Shown piece after piece: positions 18,312 to 30,920 of a stretch of DNA of 64,000 nt. Both the position numbers and the translations under genes were made by a program. The notes below the pieces were generated by a model. It searched no databases and had not been told where the DNA came from. It was given only the letters and a program-made list of their open reading frames with translations. The stretch's first letter is position 1, and the number at the start of each line of letters is the position of its first letter. Origin of the DNA: Phallus indusiatus (lineage: Eukaryota > Basidiomycota > Agaricomycetes > Phallales > Phallaceae); the NCBI GenBank assembly GCA_027605045.1, contig JAQFWX010000023.1, forward strand, positions 1 to 64,000, read 5' to 3'.

Positions 18312-20960
18312 TCATATGTCACCACGGCTTCTCACTTCAGTTAAACTTAACTCCAAAATAAACTTCAGCTCTTCATCTTCATCATCGCGTGTTTGTCGAA
18401 TCGAACTACTCTCTAACGATGGAATGAAAGTACTTGCCTTTGGGCTCTGACATCGCCAACTTCCGGCCGGACTGGCCTGACTCAAAGACCCGGTAGGACG
18501 AACATGTCCCGTTGTCTGCGAGCAGACATGTGTGACGATGAAATTCACTGGGTTCGTCAAGAGTTGACACGGGACTCCCATAGTTAGACGAAGTATGGTC
18601 TGAGGAAGTACTCCACACGGCATTGGACAAATGTTGATCCACATCGATGACTGTATTTGGAATTGTCAAGTGTCCGTCATTGATATCTTCACCATCCAAC
18701 GTGAAAAGAGTATCTAAATTCTCGGAACGATTGAAAGCAGGGATGGCTGTTGAAGCTGGTGATGCTGACGATAGGAACGATAACGAATCTGACGCATCCA
18801 AGTCAAATCTTCTTCTCTCCTTGTCTTCTTCGCGACTGAGCATCAAGAGATAGTCGATCGCTTCGGCTTCAGTCAGTCCCAAGTCATCTAGCGATGTCTG
18901 CTCAGCCCTGATGCAACTATTAGCATGATTGACTCGAGCGCTCCATTTCAATGTCTTGCTTTGTCTCTTTGATGTCGCTAAGAAGTTCCATTTGTTCTGA
19001 ATATACGTGAAATCATAAGTAAATCTAGAAGGAAAGGGAGGAATGGCTAACACACGTTGCCATCTATTCATGGAAGTCGATATACCTCGTCCTTTGTTGG
19101 GTTTGCCAGATCGTTTGACTTTGATCTTCTTGTCCGCTGAGGCAGTTTTGGCTTGCCAAACCAAGACATGAGAACTAATATTGGCAATTAATAAGTCACC
19201 CCGTATAAAGATTTGGCCAACAGGACCGTTGCAGGAGGGCCTCGTAACCGATGGGAGGAATGTGCGAAGAAGGTCTAGTGTCAGGATGACCCAGACCTTG
19301 ATAACACCATGAGAACTGTAAGAATGTCAAAAGAATGTAAGTAAAAGAAGGATACGATGACGATTAATCTTCACTCACCTTCCTGTCACAATGAGATTCT
19401 CGTCCGCTTCTAACGAACAAATAGTGCCATCTTCATAGGCTTCCCAAGCCCAAAAGGGTTGGACGTAAGCATCAGATTGGATAATTTTGTAGTCGCAATT
19501 ATTAGTCCCAGATGAAAACGCAAACTTCGTGTCGTCAGAATGAGTGTCCCAGTTCCGGACAGACACGTTGCTGAGAGGAGTCTCCAGTTAGGATGAATGG
19601 TGATGAACGTTTTGATACCCATCGCGATAGCAAGTTGATAGATAGTGTTGAAGATGTGGCTTTCGAGACGATTGGTGGCGTGGCTGTCGTGCCCGATGAT
19701 GCTCCGTTGAATACAAAGCATGGTTTAAGGTACGTTATTTGAAAGCTTGCCTCAACGCCAACGCCGAAGCGCGAACCGACGACAGCCTTACGCAAAGTGT
19801 TGATATCATAACGGTAGTCCCTGGGGTATCGTACTAGGATTATGACGTTGGAGGAATCTGACTCGGGTTCAATAGAAAGCGATGCGGCTGTCTTCGGTCT
19901 ATCTATCCATGGTTGAGCGATCCGTATGCTGTCCTCGATGAGAACCATATATTGTTGGCGTCGCCTCGATGCACTTGGAAACTTTCCCAGACAGTGAAAT
20001 CGCCGTTTTCGCATGCGGCGACGAGGATATCTTGGGTGGCCGGGAAAGCAAACTCGGTACAGCGTCGCAATGTTCATCATCTTTGTTGATACCCCACACT
20101 TTGACTTGACCGCGAGAGCAACCACTAAAGATCAAGCCATCATCTTCTTTATTGCCAGCCGAAGTAAAAGTCAGGCTTTGAACCTGACTCGGGTGTTCGT
20201 CCTGAGCACGGCAACGTAAGTAACGTGCAGCTGGATGATCTGAATCCATCGCTCTCTGTGCAGCCGTGAGAGAGATTTCGCCATTTCGAAAACCCCAAGC
20301 AATCTGCGCGATTCCACCCCGCGATGAAACGGCAATGCAAGAGACGTGAGGAGAGAATTCGATGTTCGGGTTGCCGATACCAAAGCCATTAGCTGTGCCG
20401 TATGCGTCCATAAACCCTCGTAAGATTTTTCCTTGAACTAAATCCGGCTTTCAAAGACATACATACGATTGAGAAGATAATACTAATGCTTACCTGTAGA
20501 TGGAGAGCTACGTGCGATAACGCCATATTGAAGACTTGTTGTTATCAAAGGACATATTGTCCATCAGATGCATGCTATTGACGTTCCAAAAATGCGATTA
20601 GTAACACATTATTGAGCTACGAGGCTTCTCCCATCGCCTGAACAACATTAAATGTCTGAGAATCGGGATAAAGTGGCGATGCTCACAGTACTAATTCGTG
20701 CCGCTTTGTGATTCTTTCTTCCAAGAGTTTTCAGAGCGTCGCAGCATAATTCTCTCCCGTAATGATGGATAGCACTCCGAGCCTATTTTAAAGTAACGAT
20801 ACGCGAAAGATCGGGTCCAAAGTGCTGTCATCCGTTACATAGTTCCGGAGCCTGCGATTGACTTGAGATAAGGCGACGAGAGAGGAAAGGGTGTCGACAT
20901 AAGCAATGATATGTCCCAATTATTCATCTGGTAATTCGAACAGAAGCGATTGACTAGTTT
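18312..20960 (-). pseudogene. Ufo1-like F-box/WD40/UIM gene, decayed
   Basis: Reading downward, the F-box lies at about 20800-20960 (ELPDE, then a TAA, then LGHIIAYVDTLSSLVALSQV) and is crossed by in-frame TAA at 20920, TAA at 20788 and TGA at 20731. WD40 sequence follows in pieces in different frames: GNPNIEFSPHVSCIAVSSRG at 20350, TEFAFPATQDILVAACENGD near 20040, then SSNVIILVRYPRDYRYDINT near 19820. 19164-18406 holds the last WD unit and a UIM-like LTEAEAIDYLLMLSREE; a second UIM (DEDEELKFILELSLTE) is at about 18340 in another frame. The order F-box, WD40, UIMs is that of yeast Ufo1, an SCF substrate receptor. Stops plus at least two shifts point to a pseudogene. Confidence 0.8.
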
Positions 20961-21302
20961 CCTGTCGCAGGTATTTCGGAAGACTGAGGGTCGATTTGGA
21001 AAGCATATTGGGCAGAGTCGGATCTAGGTTTCTTCGAAATCGCGTTTACTGATCATGCTTTATTGTTTTGTAGTCTCAGTAAGGCCGTGTTTTGCGTATA
21101 ACGGGGGCAAGCATAATGTGCTAGTTTGGTGTGCAGACCACGACGGATTGTGGATTCTCCAGTGGTTGTCGATAAACTCCAAGGTTGACGTGACCGTCAC
21201 ATTCACACATACTGTAGTGGTCGAGGATAGGGCAAATAAGAATTTATAATAATAAAAATCGACGCTGACGGTCAAGTTCTAGTCCAAAATAACAGCATGT
21301 CT

Positions 21303-22488
21303 CTAAGTATCCGTTTTTTTCGCTGGAAACGATGACTCTCCCTCTCCCTCTGAGACAGCCCCCGCCGCGTCTCTATGTCGTTTCTTGTACTCTGCGGGCG
21401 ATTCCAAAGAAACTGGGGAAGCCCACATCCCATATTTTGCGTCCCTAGACAAACAGGGTCAATAGCGAAATCCATAAATAGAGGAAGAGACGAACCTCGC
21501 GGCAGCTTCATGTTTAAGGAGGACATCTTTACCCCAAACACCATATTCCGCCCCACTTTGTTCGTATGTTCGGGCATATCCTGCAGACAGCATTGCTATT
21601 GAGACACATCCGAATGCAGGAGGATATACGAAGGGCAAACATGGCGGGTAAACAGGTATGCTAACCTCAAGAAGAAAGGTCCGATTCAGTTGAGAGAGTA
21701 ATACTAACACAGTATCATAGCACACGTAAACTTACAATACGATTGTATTGATCCCGTTTGATAATTTGAACCCACAAACGTCCTCCTTCAATCTCGCCTC
21801 TCAGCCAGGCAAGTGCTTCTGCTGAATATGGTTGAGCGGTTTTACCGAAATGTGCGCTTTCGGAAGCGTCAACACCTAATGGTTGCTTTGTCTGTATTCA
21901 GAAATGAGAAGTTCATAGAAATCAAACCTGCCATTCTAATATGTATCGTCTCATTTTTGAATCCTGAATATGTCATGACATTCAATGTTTATAAATTATG
22001 CCGGGGAGAAGAATCTTACGCTTAAGGAACGTACCTCAGCTTGATTGGCCAATTCCGGAACACTCCTGGAGTATGATACAGTCGAAAACCATCGCCATCT
22101 TCGACAGTAAAGATCCAACGTTAACGCTGGACTCTTTGGCCAGTCGGAGAGATGACGCTGAACGGAGACAAAGTTCACCTTGTCACAACACCTTTGATCC
22201 ATCTCCTATCCTTCATCATTTTGGCGGTTACCTGGATATTTAAAATGTCAAGTACGAGGAAATTCGATAGTTGATAAATCATACCCATTCTGCAGACGAT
22301 ATACGACGGATGTATCGGCTGTGTATTCGAATTAAGCCGACCGTGATCAACAATCCCAGAAGGAATTAAAAGCAGCGACAGACAGCGTTCGGATATCAAG
22401 GTTAGGTGCAATGGGCAAAGTATTTGACGATGACAGTGACAGTGATGGTAATGAGGGCGGCGACGAGGACGGGTATACGGTATGGAGT
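21303..22488 (-). pseudogene. lcl3: Lcl3-like membrane nuclease (TNase/SNase domain)
   Basis: The first exon (start 22488) gives MTPYRIP then a hydrophobic helix VLVAALITITVTVIV, the N-terminal anchor of Lcl3-type proteins. Later exons give [91 protein letters not shown] and a basic tail ending with TAG at 21303. This is the staphylococcal-nuclease fold of mitochondrial Lcl3-like endonucleases. Two joins fail: the exon beginning TGTCGAAGATGG is preceded by AC where AG is expected, and the exon pair around CTGAG/GTACGT is one base out of phase. These suggest decay, but an unusual splice or sequence errors remain possible. Confidence 0.75.
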
Positions 22489-25400
22489 CATCCAAGTTAC
22501 CGCGCTTGGTCACAAGATCGTAACGATTCCGACTGCTGCAGTCAACACATCTGCGTGAACAGGTGGCAGTCTTGATGTTATTGATGATGGGCTATATTGA
22601 CGACTAACTCAACCCTTTTCAGTCTCATCGTTGAAGAGGCCAGAAACGGCAGCCAGACCAATCTCGGATACGTTTACGTCTTATCATTCGCCCAACTACA
22701 ACTGAGGTACTTGAACATTTTCAATATTCTAGATCGACAAGCCGAAGAATAAGAAGATTTAACTTCAAGTCAAGTCCAAATGTTTCTTTGCTAGTACGTC
22801 GTGTCCACCTCTGCGAAGCGTGTATGTCCTCTAGACACGCCACTTCTCTCAAGTTTCAAATTCTCCTCGCCTTTTCCTTCGCTACCCTCGACATTCGAAG
22901 TTTCAGACAACGAAAAACATCCCGTCGGAGACGTCCTCTTACCAACCTGTATTAATTAAACTCTTGTAGTGAGGTGTCCTTATTTTCGGTAAACCAATCG
23001 ATTCTAAAGTCGGATTTCTTAGTCTCACAGTGTTTAAGGGAGTTTCAGCTGAATCAAAGTCTCGGGCCTTCTTTCTCTACGCTGTTATAATAAGATCTAC
23101 GTGGCATTGATACTGATGTAAAAACTTTTCTTCAAACCCATCTTTTCGAGCAGTGCAGCGCTGTTCAAGCTCGTCCCGCCTTTGCCTCTTGCCTACAAGC
23201 CAAGCTGAAAACGCTCAAAACCAAGCCCAGGAAAAAAAAAGCAAGGTTACGACAGATTTCCAGCTGAAGCACCTCAAATCGAAGGAGAGAAACCTCGTCC
23301 GTGTCGCATTACCCGCAACAAACACAACAACAGCAACTTGCTTGCGACGACGGTTCAGTATTTTCCTTGCCTCTCCTAGTCAACCTATTGTGCTCCGAGT
23401 CCTTCACTTCGATCCTCAATCTTTCGATGATCCTTTTCCGACGAGATTTTATAACACTTTCTTCAAGTTGTTTCCATCATTGACCATATCCTCGATGCCT
23501 GCCATGTTCCATAACCCGCTTCCTATCTATTTGCCAGCCTTAAGACAGTTCACACTTTTTTTTTCAACGAAATGGACGATTAGGGACTTGACACAGTTAT
23601 GCCATGGAGAACAAGCTGAACATTGGGGTGTGGCCATAGCACTATTCAGCAAGAGGTTCATCCAAGGGAGCACAATCGTTGATCACAACACGCGCTATCT
23701 CCCAAAGTTGTCTTACGCTCTTTCAGTTGTGCCAATAAAGCCATCGCAGGTTCGATTTACAAGAAAATCCCGCACAAAACGAAACCTCGCACACAAGTGG
23801 TATCGGTATATTTGAGCTACGAGTCTGACTAGACTACGATGCGAATGGAGTTCAAGAACGTAACGGAGCACGCGACCTCATCGCCTCCATCCTTTTTGGG
23901 TTATTATTTTGTATCTTAGTCAGAGAATATCGTCCAAGATATCTATCTTGCAAATCTCCGGATGGGGTACACGTCACGGTTCTACCCAAATTGGTTGCTT
24001 GCGGTTGTGGTTCCCTGATAAAAAATCTTGCGCCTCTGCTTGGTCCACCGGCGACTCGGCTAACTAGATAGGAGACGTTAAAGCAACAGCGTTCATGAGG
24101 TCACACATATTCAAAGGAGGCGACTCAACGTTGATATACGGTCTTTAGACAGAAATTCCCAGGTCATTGAAAGCAGTCACGGTTAAGGAAGGGCTGAGAA
24201 AAGCAGCGCGCCCCCACTAGCTAGGAAGTGCAGGAGTGTCGCAAACGTAAAGGAGGGAGCGACGAGTAAAGCAAAGTTGAAGGACACGAACATTGATCAG
24301 TATGCTTGACAGTATGTCCTCCTATTCTTCGCCCACAAAGTATCGCCCACTGATCTCTTTCAAGTCGGTGCGAAATCGGATGGTGTCAACGTTGGTCTGT
24401 CAATGGAGTCTTTTACGAATGCTTAGCAGCAACACAATCCTTACGCACGACACCAAAACAAAACAAGGAGTACCAGCAGCGTCTGTCTCATGAATTGGAG
24501 TCAGTCGTTTTGAAACCTTCCGGCGCGCAAGGTTTTCCGAACTGGACCTCTAAAAGCAACGTCTTATCTGCTTCCCACAATGCCAAAGACTGGCGCTCAA
24601 GGGCTTACTCTATACCGAGCATCTTGGTAGTCCTTGATTATCGGTGTTCGTAAAATCGGTGTGTAAAGTGCGAGAAGAGAATGCGGGAGAATGTAGCGTC
24701 TGGGTAGCAATCGTGTCTGACATCGAAGATTTGCGCCTTTCAGTTCTAATCAGCTTGAGAACCATGGTCCTTAGACTAAACGTAATTCAAATTCCCCTCA
24801 AAAATAGAAGCGTTGACACGGTCATCGTCATTGTTTTCGTCACCGCCCAGTATTCGGAGATCATGGTGCAGTGTAAAACCAAACCAATGAAGCCATACGG
24901 TATTTTACGTCCATTATCGTCTCAAAAGGTAGTAAAAGAGCTAGTAGTATCGCAAACCAGGCAGTGTTGATACCGATCAAAACCTGATGGTGACATGAGA
25001 GTTTATAAATGAGCAACGCTCTGTGACTTGACGATTTACAGCAAGACGAGCCTGAGTTCTTGGATTTTGAGCATATTACAAACTTGGAAACGAGCAATGC
25101 AGTAACAATCAACGAGCAGCGTGTAGTGGAGATATGTACATGTACCCTGCAGTCTACGGTGATCAAATCTGCAGATCTAAGCATTCCCGGTAGAAGTGCG
25201 TCTGAGGAGTAACAATAATCAGGCTAATGCGGTGATGTAGAATCATACTACATAGTAATGATTGTGATGATTGGTGACCGGGACCGCCGAAGCTTTGATT
25301 CCGACCCACCATGACCAGTATTGCATAAGTCAATAGTTCTCGATTGTTGGACCTCAGAATCAAACACTTCCTTCTCAGAACAAGTCGGAAGGAGCATCGC

Positions 25401-25798
25401 AATTCAAGCTTCATGGTCCAATTGAGAACATGACGTGTGACGTGATTTCAAATTTCGGTAAAGTTTAGCGTATTGTTCCGTCTAAATTCCATCACACAAC
25501 AGTACTCGGACCCAAAAAACCACCATAAGAGGAACGTCTTCGTCGGCGCAGAGAAGGCGACACTACGATTCCATGACAACTTCGTTGAAGTCAAAGCAAG
25601 CGCAAGGAAGTAACACGTAGTGTAGTGAGATCGAGAGATCCCGTCGTTAGTACCTTTGGTGTAAACTCCGGATTGGAATCCCATTTCAGGGGTCTTTGAT
25701 TGAATTGAACAAGGTGCCTAGCCTATATAAGCCTTTAAAAAGCGCATCCAGACTAAAGGCGGCGCTCAACTTTATGCCCTTTTTTTAATTCTTCTCCC
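22489..25798. other. Long stretch without a recognised gene
   Basis: Open frames of 60-220 codons occur (for example 23153-23815 plus strand, 24861-25184 minus strand with one hydrophobic stretch), but none shows a domain, conserved motif or convincing splice pattern. A TATATAAG at about 25722, read on the minus strand as CTTATATAGG, lies about 40 bp ahead of a minus-strand ATG at 25684, so a short-intron gene could begin there; I could not follow it. Confidence 0.4.
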
Positions 25799-27298
25799 AT
25801 GAGTGCGACTTGTGAGGCCTCCGTTTGTCGAACATGTCTCTCGCGAAAGGACATCGTTGGATTGTCAGTGAGTGCACCGAATTTTCAAGAAGAATAGACT
25901 GATCATTTATCAGATAGCAACGGTTCCTGGGTTCGTTTCAAGTTTGGCGGTTTTAATTTTATTATCTATCATCTTCGTGAGTTTTTCACACAGTTCCTTA
26001 TTTTTTAAAAAAAGACGCAAATCCAATATCCTAGCGTAATTTCATTCGATTTTATATGAACATACCTCGACGGGAATGGCGGTTGTTCAAGTCACCTTTG
26101 GACGTGTACATGGTCAGCTAAATCTCAATTTGCGATTCGGGCGGTTCTTTCTGAATAATTTTAGCTGTCACTCCTAATGTCAGACTTCCTACAAGGATTT
26201 GGCAAAGTGTTGAATCTACGGTGGCTACATCTCCGAATTGTCTTTTGTGGACACTATTGCACAACGCAGGGAGCCATTCAGCAGATCGGAGAGGCCGGTG
26301 TAGCGCAGGCGACTTTGGTACGTCGTGTAACACTTATCAAACCAATCTACTTCACTTCAGTTTGCATGCTTAGGCCATCGCTGTTCACACGTTCTTTATA
26401 ATATTCTTCCGTACTGGAGCACAAGCATTACGAGTGTCTGTCTTTGTGGTAATGGCTATCTGGTTCTATGTCCTTCTGTTCCCGATATTAGGTGCGACTC
26501 TTGTTAATCATTACATTACACCTACACCGTAAGCGTTGCGTTTCAGTTTAGAGATACGCGTCGATCTAATGCTCTCCTTCAGTTTCTGTGAGAAAACTGA
26601 TGTTCAAGTTAGCTGATTCATCGCTTTGTGCTCACATGTTTTCTGGTAATTAGGGTGTTGGATCAGCGAGAAAGAGGACGGGGCCCGATTGGCAGGAGAG
26701 TACCTTTGGTTATGGATTGCCGCCATCACCTCCTTTGCACTATACGTTCCGTTGTACTTGCAGTTGAGAGGCTACATCTATACTTCTCCTTTAGGCGACA
26801 AATGGTACCAAATTCGAATAAAGACAAGCTTCTTCAAAAATCGCTCACAGAAATTGCCCGAGTCCATTTCTGCTCTTCCTTCAAGAGACGCGTATGTTAT
26901 GCTCCTGTAAGTTATTCCAAAATCCTAAGCTTGATTCTATTCTACATCATACGATTCATTCTAGATATCCCGCTTCCTATTTCTTCCTCGTTTTGCCCGA
27001 TTCTGTCATCCGTTGGATGGCTTTCAATCACATCAATGTTCCAACTGCCGCGACGTTTTTTGCTACTTGTGTTTTTGGTCTTAGCGGTGTGGTTAACGTC
27101 TCTCTGCTATGGTACACACGACCGGGTGAGCAATATTCTTCTTATCCGTATTATCTTCGGTTCCGCTTTTCTGACGAACATGCAAGGCTTATTACTTCTG
27201 GATGGCATGCGATCATACCGAACCAAATTCGGCCCAAATACATCGCAGGCCCCCATAGTGACAACACAGGTTCAAACTATGGAAAGTCGCATCAATAG
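25799..27298 (+). CDS. Seven-helix receptor-like protein (fungal GPCR-like)
   Basis: Start ATG at 25799 (MSATCEASVCRTCLSRKD). Exons are joined by short GT-AG introns: helix 1 IATVPGFVSSLAVLILLSII after 25914; IRFYMNIPRREWRLFKSP; helix DFLQGFGKVLNLRWL; a TTQGAIQQIGEAGVAQATL segment; helix VSVFVVMAIWFYVLLFPIL; CWISEKEDGARLAGEYLWLW; and a final exon with YPASYFFLVLPDSVIRW and TAATFFATCVFGLSGVVNV, ending TAA near 27298. The pattern of a cysteine in the loop after helix 2, then the IQQ-GE-GV motif, is that of basidiomycete receptors related to Git3/cAMP-receptor-like proteins that couple to G-protein signalling. The ligand is unknown. The join between about 26535 and 26655 could not be phased cleanly, so an extra small exon or a frame defect is possible. 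Confidence 0.7.
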
Positions 27299-28057
27299 TG
27301 CCACAAGTCCTATCACCGTATAAATATGAGTACTGGGTTTCGAAAGTCGACAACTTTACATATAAAATCGTCCTGTACTTTTTTCTTGTATTTGGGATGT
27401 ATTTGGGATGTAATTGTAGTTCTGGGTAATGCGAGTGTAGCGGATTTAATTTATTAAGCCAAGGTCGTGCTTGGGTCGTGCGCTTGAGCCTGAGCGCCTG
27501 CGTGAGCGATGCGAAGTTTGGTTCCATGCACAACCCAATCGTCCCCTTTTCTCGTTGTCAGAAAACATCATCGATTCCATATCACATGTACAGACGAAAG
27601 GGGTTTACTCAGTACTCAATACTCAGCGCTCAAGCATACAATGTCGCGCCCATCGTGTAATATAACGATTCATTGCAAGTGCTTCTGAACACTCTCCTAA
27701 CTAAGGCTAACTTGAACGGCACGTGGAAGCTACTAGTATTCTGAAGACCCCTTTACCAGGTGTGGAGCCTTCCTTTAATATTAAGTACGAAAAATTTTAA
27801 CAAGAATCGTGATCACCCGACTCGCACTTGTATGGTGTACATTTGTGGTCAGCTCCTTTTCGGCACATTCGCTTAAGTTCGGGATCCTTCGGCTTGATGG
27901 ATACTTCAGGATATAATCCTAATAATGGATCGATTTTTCAAGGTGGAAACAGGGCTTAGTCACCAAATTAGTATCGTAACACTGTCTTTCAAACTAGCTA
28001 AGATAGATACAGGTAAATAAAATATATTGAAATAAGGGTATTAGCCTATAAACACTG
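27299..28057. other. Intergenic, no feature recognised
   Basis: Sequence between the receptor-like gene and the alpha-kinase stop. Only short open frames. No RNA gene or repeat was identified. Confidence 0.5.
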
Positions 28058-30806
28058 CTATATAGTTTCTTCTTCTACAGAGTTATCATTGTTAGCCTCT
28101 GTGTCTAATTGTAATGTTAGAGGCTCCCCTAACTCGAAAAATTCACAGAACTCGTTGCAGATATGTTGTTTTGGGAAATTTATGAAACTTCCTGCAATAT
28201 TTCCATGCCCAAAAGGTTGACACCAAAACGACTAAGCAGCGAATTAGGACAGCCATTCAATTAGTTGCGATATCTGTGATGTAAACTTACGGATGAGTGA
28301 GAATTTGTGGATCTGTTAATAAAGAATCGTTCCCTAACCAGCTATTTAAAATATCGTACAAGTAATAAATAGCATGTAAACATACCCTGAAAATCAGTCA
28401 CAAAGACCTTTCCTTCCGTTTTTTTCCACTGAACATGCTGGGCAAAAACTAGGAAATTTGCACGATGAAGTGCATCAGGATCAGTGATATCCTCGAAAGG
28501 GACTGGTACTCGGTTATCCATATACTTCATATAGTTTCCTTCGATAAGTTCCTCGGCAAGAAGGCCTATAGTTTCGGTGCCTCTTGTCACAATGACACCA
28601 AATCGAACGAACCTCATAGTGGGAATTAAGAAAGGAGGTTTGCCTCGCTGCTTTACCTCCTGCTCTATGAATCTATAAACCAGATCCATCAAGACATCTC
28701 CCAAACAAGACAGCGAAGTTCTTGTGTTATATCCTGTATTTCTTTCCCATAGGCATATCGTTGCATAGTGGGCTTTGATCGTCGGCCTCTTTTAAAAACT
28801 GATGCAGATGGCTCCTCGGTATAGTATGGTCGCTTTATGGCAATGTTCATGTTCCAAGGAAAGCCACATCGTACATCTGTGCCATAGGGTTGAACAAGTC
28901 CTAGATGTGTAGTTTTGAATGAGCCTCGCAAGCTTCCAATCGTTTGCTTCAGATTGACAGTAAGAGTTCCGAGGAGACCTCCTGATTTGAACTGCGATGG
29001 AGAAATGGAAGGCTTGAGGAGGAGCTCCTCTAATCGCTTTTTTGGTAGGAGAAAGACTTCAGCAACGAAGATACTTCCATCGGGTACTAAGTCTAAATGT
29101 GAGATATATGTAATCGCCCTACTATTATAACTTACGAGCAGCTTTAATCATTGCATCAGTTGGATCAGCTTGCTGTCTCAGAGCATCATCCAAAAGCGAG
29201 AAGTCTGGAGATCCAGGTATATCTATCTCGGTTTCTTGATCGGCCTCCTCACTTCTATCCAAATCTGTCGCCTTTCTCATGGATTAGGAACAGTTATAGA
29301 CAATAATTTGACAATACAATACCTTTCGCTTAGTTCCAGGTCTGAAAGGAGAAAGTTTCTCCATCGCCAAAGTAATCATGCTCGGTTGAGATGCAGGGGG
29401 ATCTTCAAGATCAATAACAGTTCGACCAGAGTCTGGTTCAGTTTGAGGAGGGTTGTGTATTATCTTCGTCTAAAAAATGTTTTAGCTAGCCTCAGCTATC
29501 GTAACAATGATCTTACCTTCTTAGGTGCAGAAGTTATTAATGCTATATCAAGCTCGGAGCTCTCGCTATCAGAGCTTCTGCCATCGCTTTCATTCCTAAG
29601 TGCTAGGAATGCCTTTTCCTTTCCTTTTCCTTTTCCTTTCCTTTTTCCTTTCCCTTTCCCTTGCGCCTTCGTCATTGCCTGCTCTTTGAGTGTTCGTACC
29701 ATTGGAGTCTTTCGAGACTGGGGCCCTCCATCCTGCGAAGTAGATGTGACAGAAGTAGAGTGTGCATTCCGAATAGATGCATCGAAATATTCTTCAATCT
29801 CAAGGAAAGTTGTATAGGGCATGATAAGCCGAAGCTCCAGTTTTTTAGATTTGAGCTTGGCAATACCCTTAGATGTGGTACTGGTGACGAAATAATGCTG
29901 GATACAGTCCCGAGATGATTGCCTGATAATGATGTAGTCCTTGTCTCTTAATTCCAGTGATTCGAGATTCAAGGTATACCCTGATAACCAAGCTGTCAAT
30001 CGTGCAGAGATTGTGGAGATTGTAAGGGACCGAAGCTCTATATAGCCGATATGCATATCGACCTGTCCACAAGTTTCGGTAACAGGCTAAATGATGTTTA
30101 AAAGTTGAATAGGTATATTATGAAAAGAGAATTTACATTGATAATAATCACTTTTCCTTCATGATCACTCCAGTAAGCGAGTTTAACAGTAAGAGGAAAG
30201 GTATCTTGCGAACGATGCAGTTGCTGGCCACGAGCTTCAAATCTACTGAATTGTTGGGATAAATGATTATGAGCCAGACTATAACCGAGTCCTTGTGTTT
30301 GAAATTCTCCAGAATATTCCAAGCGATTTCCCTGAACAGAAATAGGAGGTCCTCGGGACATACTGAATGGTCTAGAGGAAGGCTGCTGAGAGTTGGATAT
30401 TCCAGATCCAATTGCACGAACTGGAGGTGCAATCCCATCTATGAAAGGAATAAATAATTTTAAGATACTAATATACCGGGAACATACTAGTACTGCTTCT
30501 TTGTGCAAGATTTGCTCCGGCTCGTATCTCTTGACTCGGTTCGAATGCACTTGCACTGGCTCTTGCATTTCCTGCTACTTGAATAATTATAAGTCGAATA
30601 ATCATGCATTCCTGAAATATAATCATACCAGCAGCAGTTTTTCTATCATAATATTTGTAGCATGATGGGCATACAAAGCGACTCATCATTCCATTTTCTT
30701 GACTTATAACTTCTTGTAGCTGAAATCTTGGAACAAGCTTTTGACAGCTAGCACGAGCACAGGGTATAGTTTCGGCTTGTTCAGTGAATTCAACTGATAA
30801 AGGCAT
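28058..30806 (-). CDS. Alpha-type protein kinase
   Basis: Start taken at 30806 (MPLSVEFTEQ); an in-frame ATG at 30878 is an alternative. The N-terminal exon has two cysteine pairs (CARASC ... CPSCYKYY) like a zinc ribbon. The middle exon (29496-30056) ends in a lysine/glycine run encoded by a TTTCC-type simple repeat. The C-terminal half is an alpha-kinase domain: MNIAIKRPY (likely nucleotide-binding Lys), LMDLVYRFIEQE, FLVFAQHVQWKK, KVFVTDFQG, DPQILTHP and HICNEFCEFF (zinc-binding end). The last exon is out of frame by one base at an A-run at 28211-28214: RFGVNLL is followed by FGHGNIAGSF in the next frame. That could be one lost base in a homopolymer or real damage. Alpha-kinases are Ser/Thr kinases unrelated to the usual fold and are expanded in mushrooms. 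Confidence 0.8.
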
Positions 30807-30920
30807 AGTAGGTTGACAAAGATAGAGAGTAGTCTCAGTAGTTAGAGGTATGAAGTGTCGGGAAATTTTTCCGGCCAATGTTGGCCGATTTTCACTATCG
30901 TGAAATAGCTTAGAAATCTA

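Noticed and set aside
23153..23815. 220-codon open frame on the plus strand
   Set aside because: No recognisable motif; a second overlapping frame looks equally coding; left unannotated as a gene.
24861..25684. Minus-strand frames with a hydrophobic stretch and an upstream TATA-like box
   Set aside because: I could not join them by splice sites into a protein with any family pattern.
29612..29660. TTTCC-type repeat as a separate microsatellite feature
   Set aside because: It is in frame within the alpha-kinase coding exon and encodes its Lys/Gly run, so it is described there.
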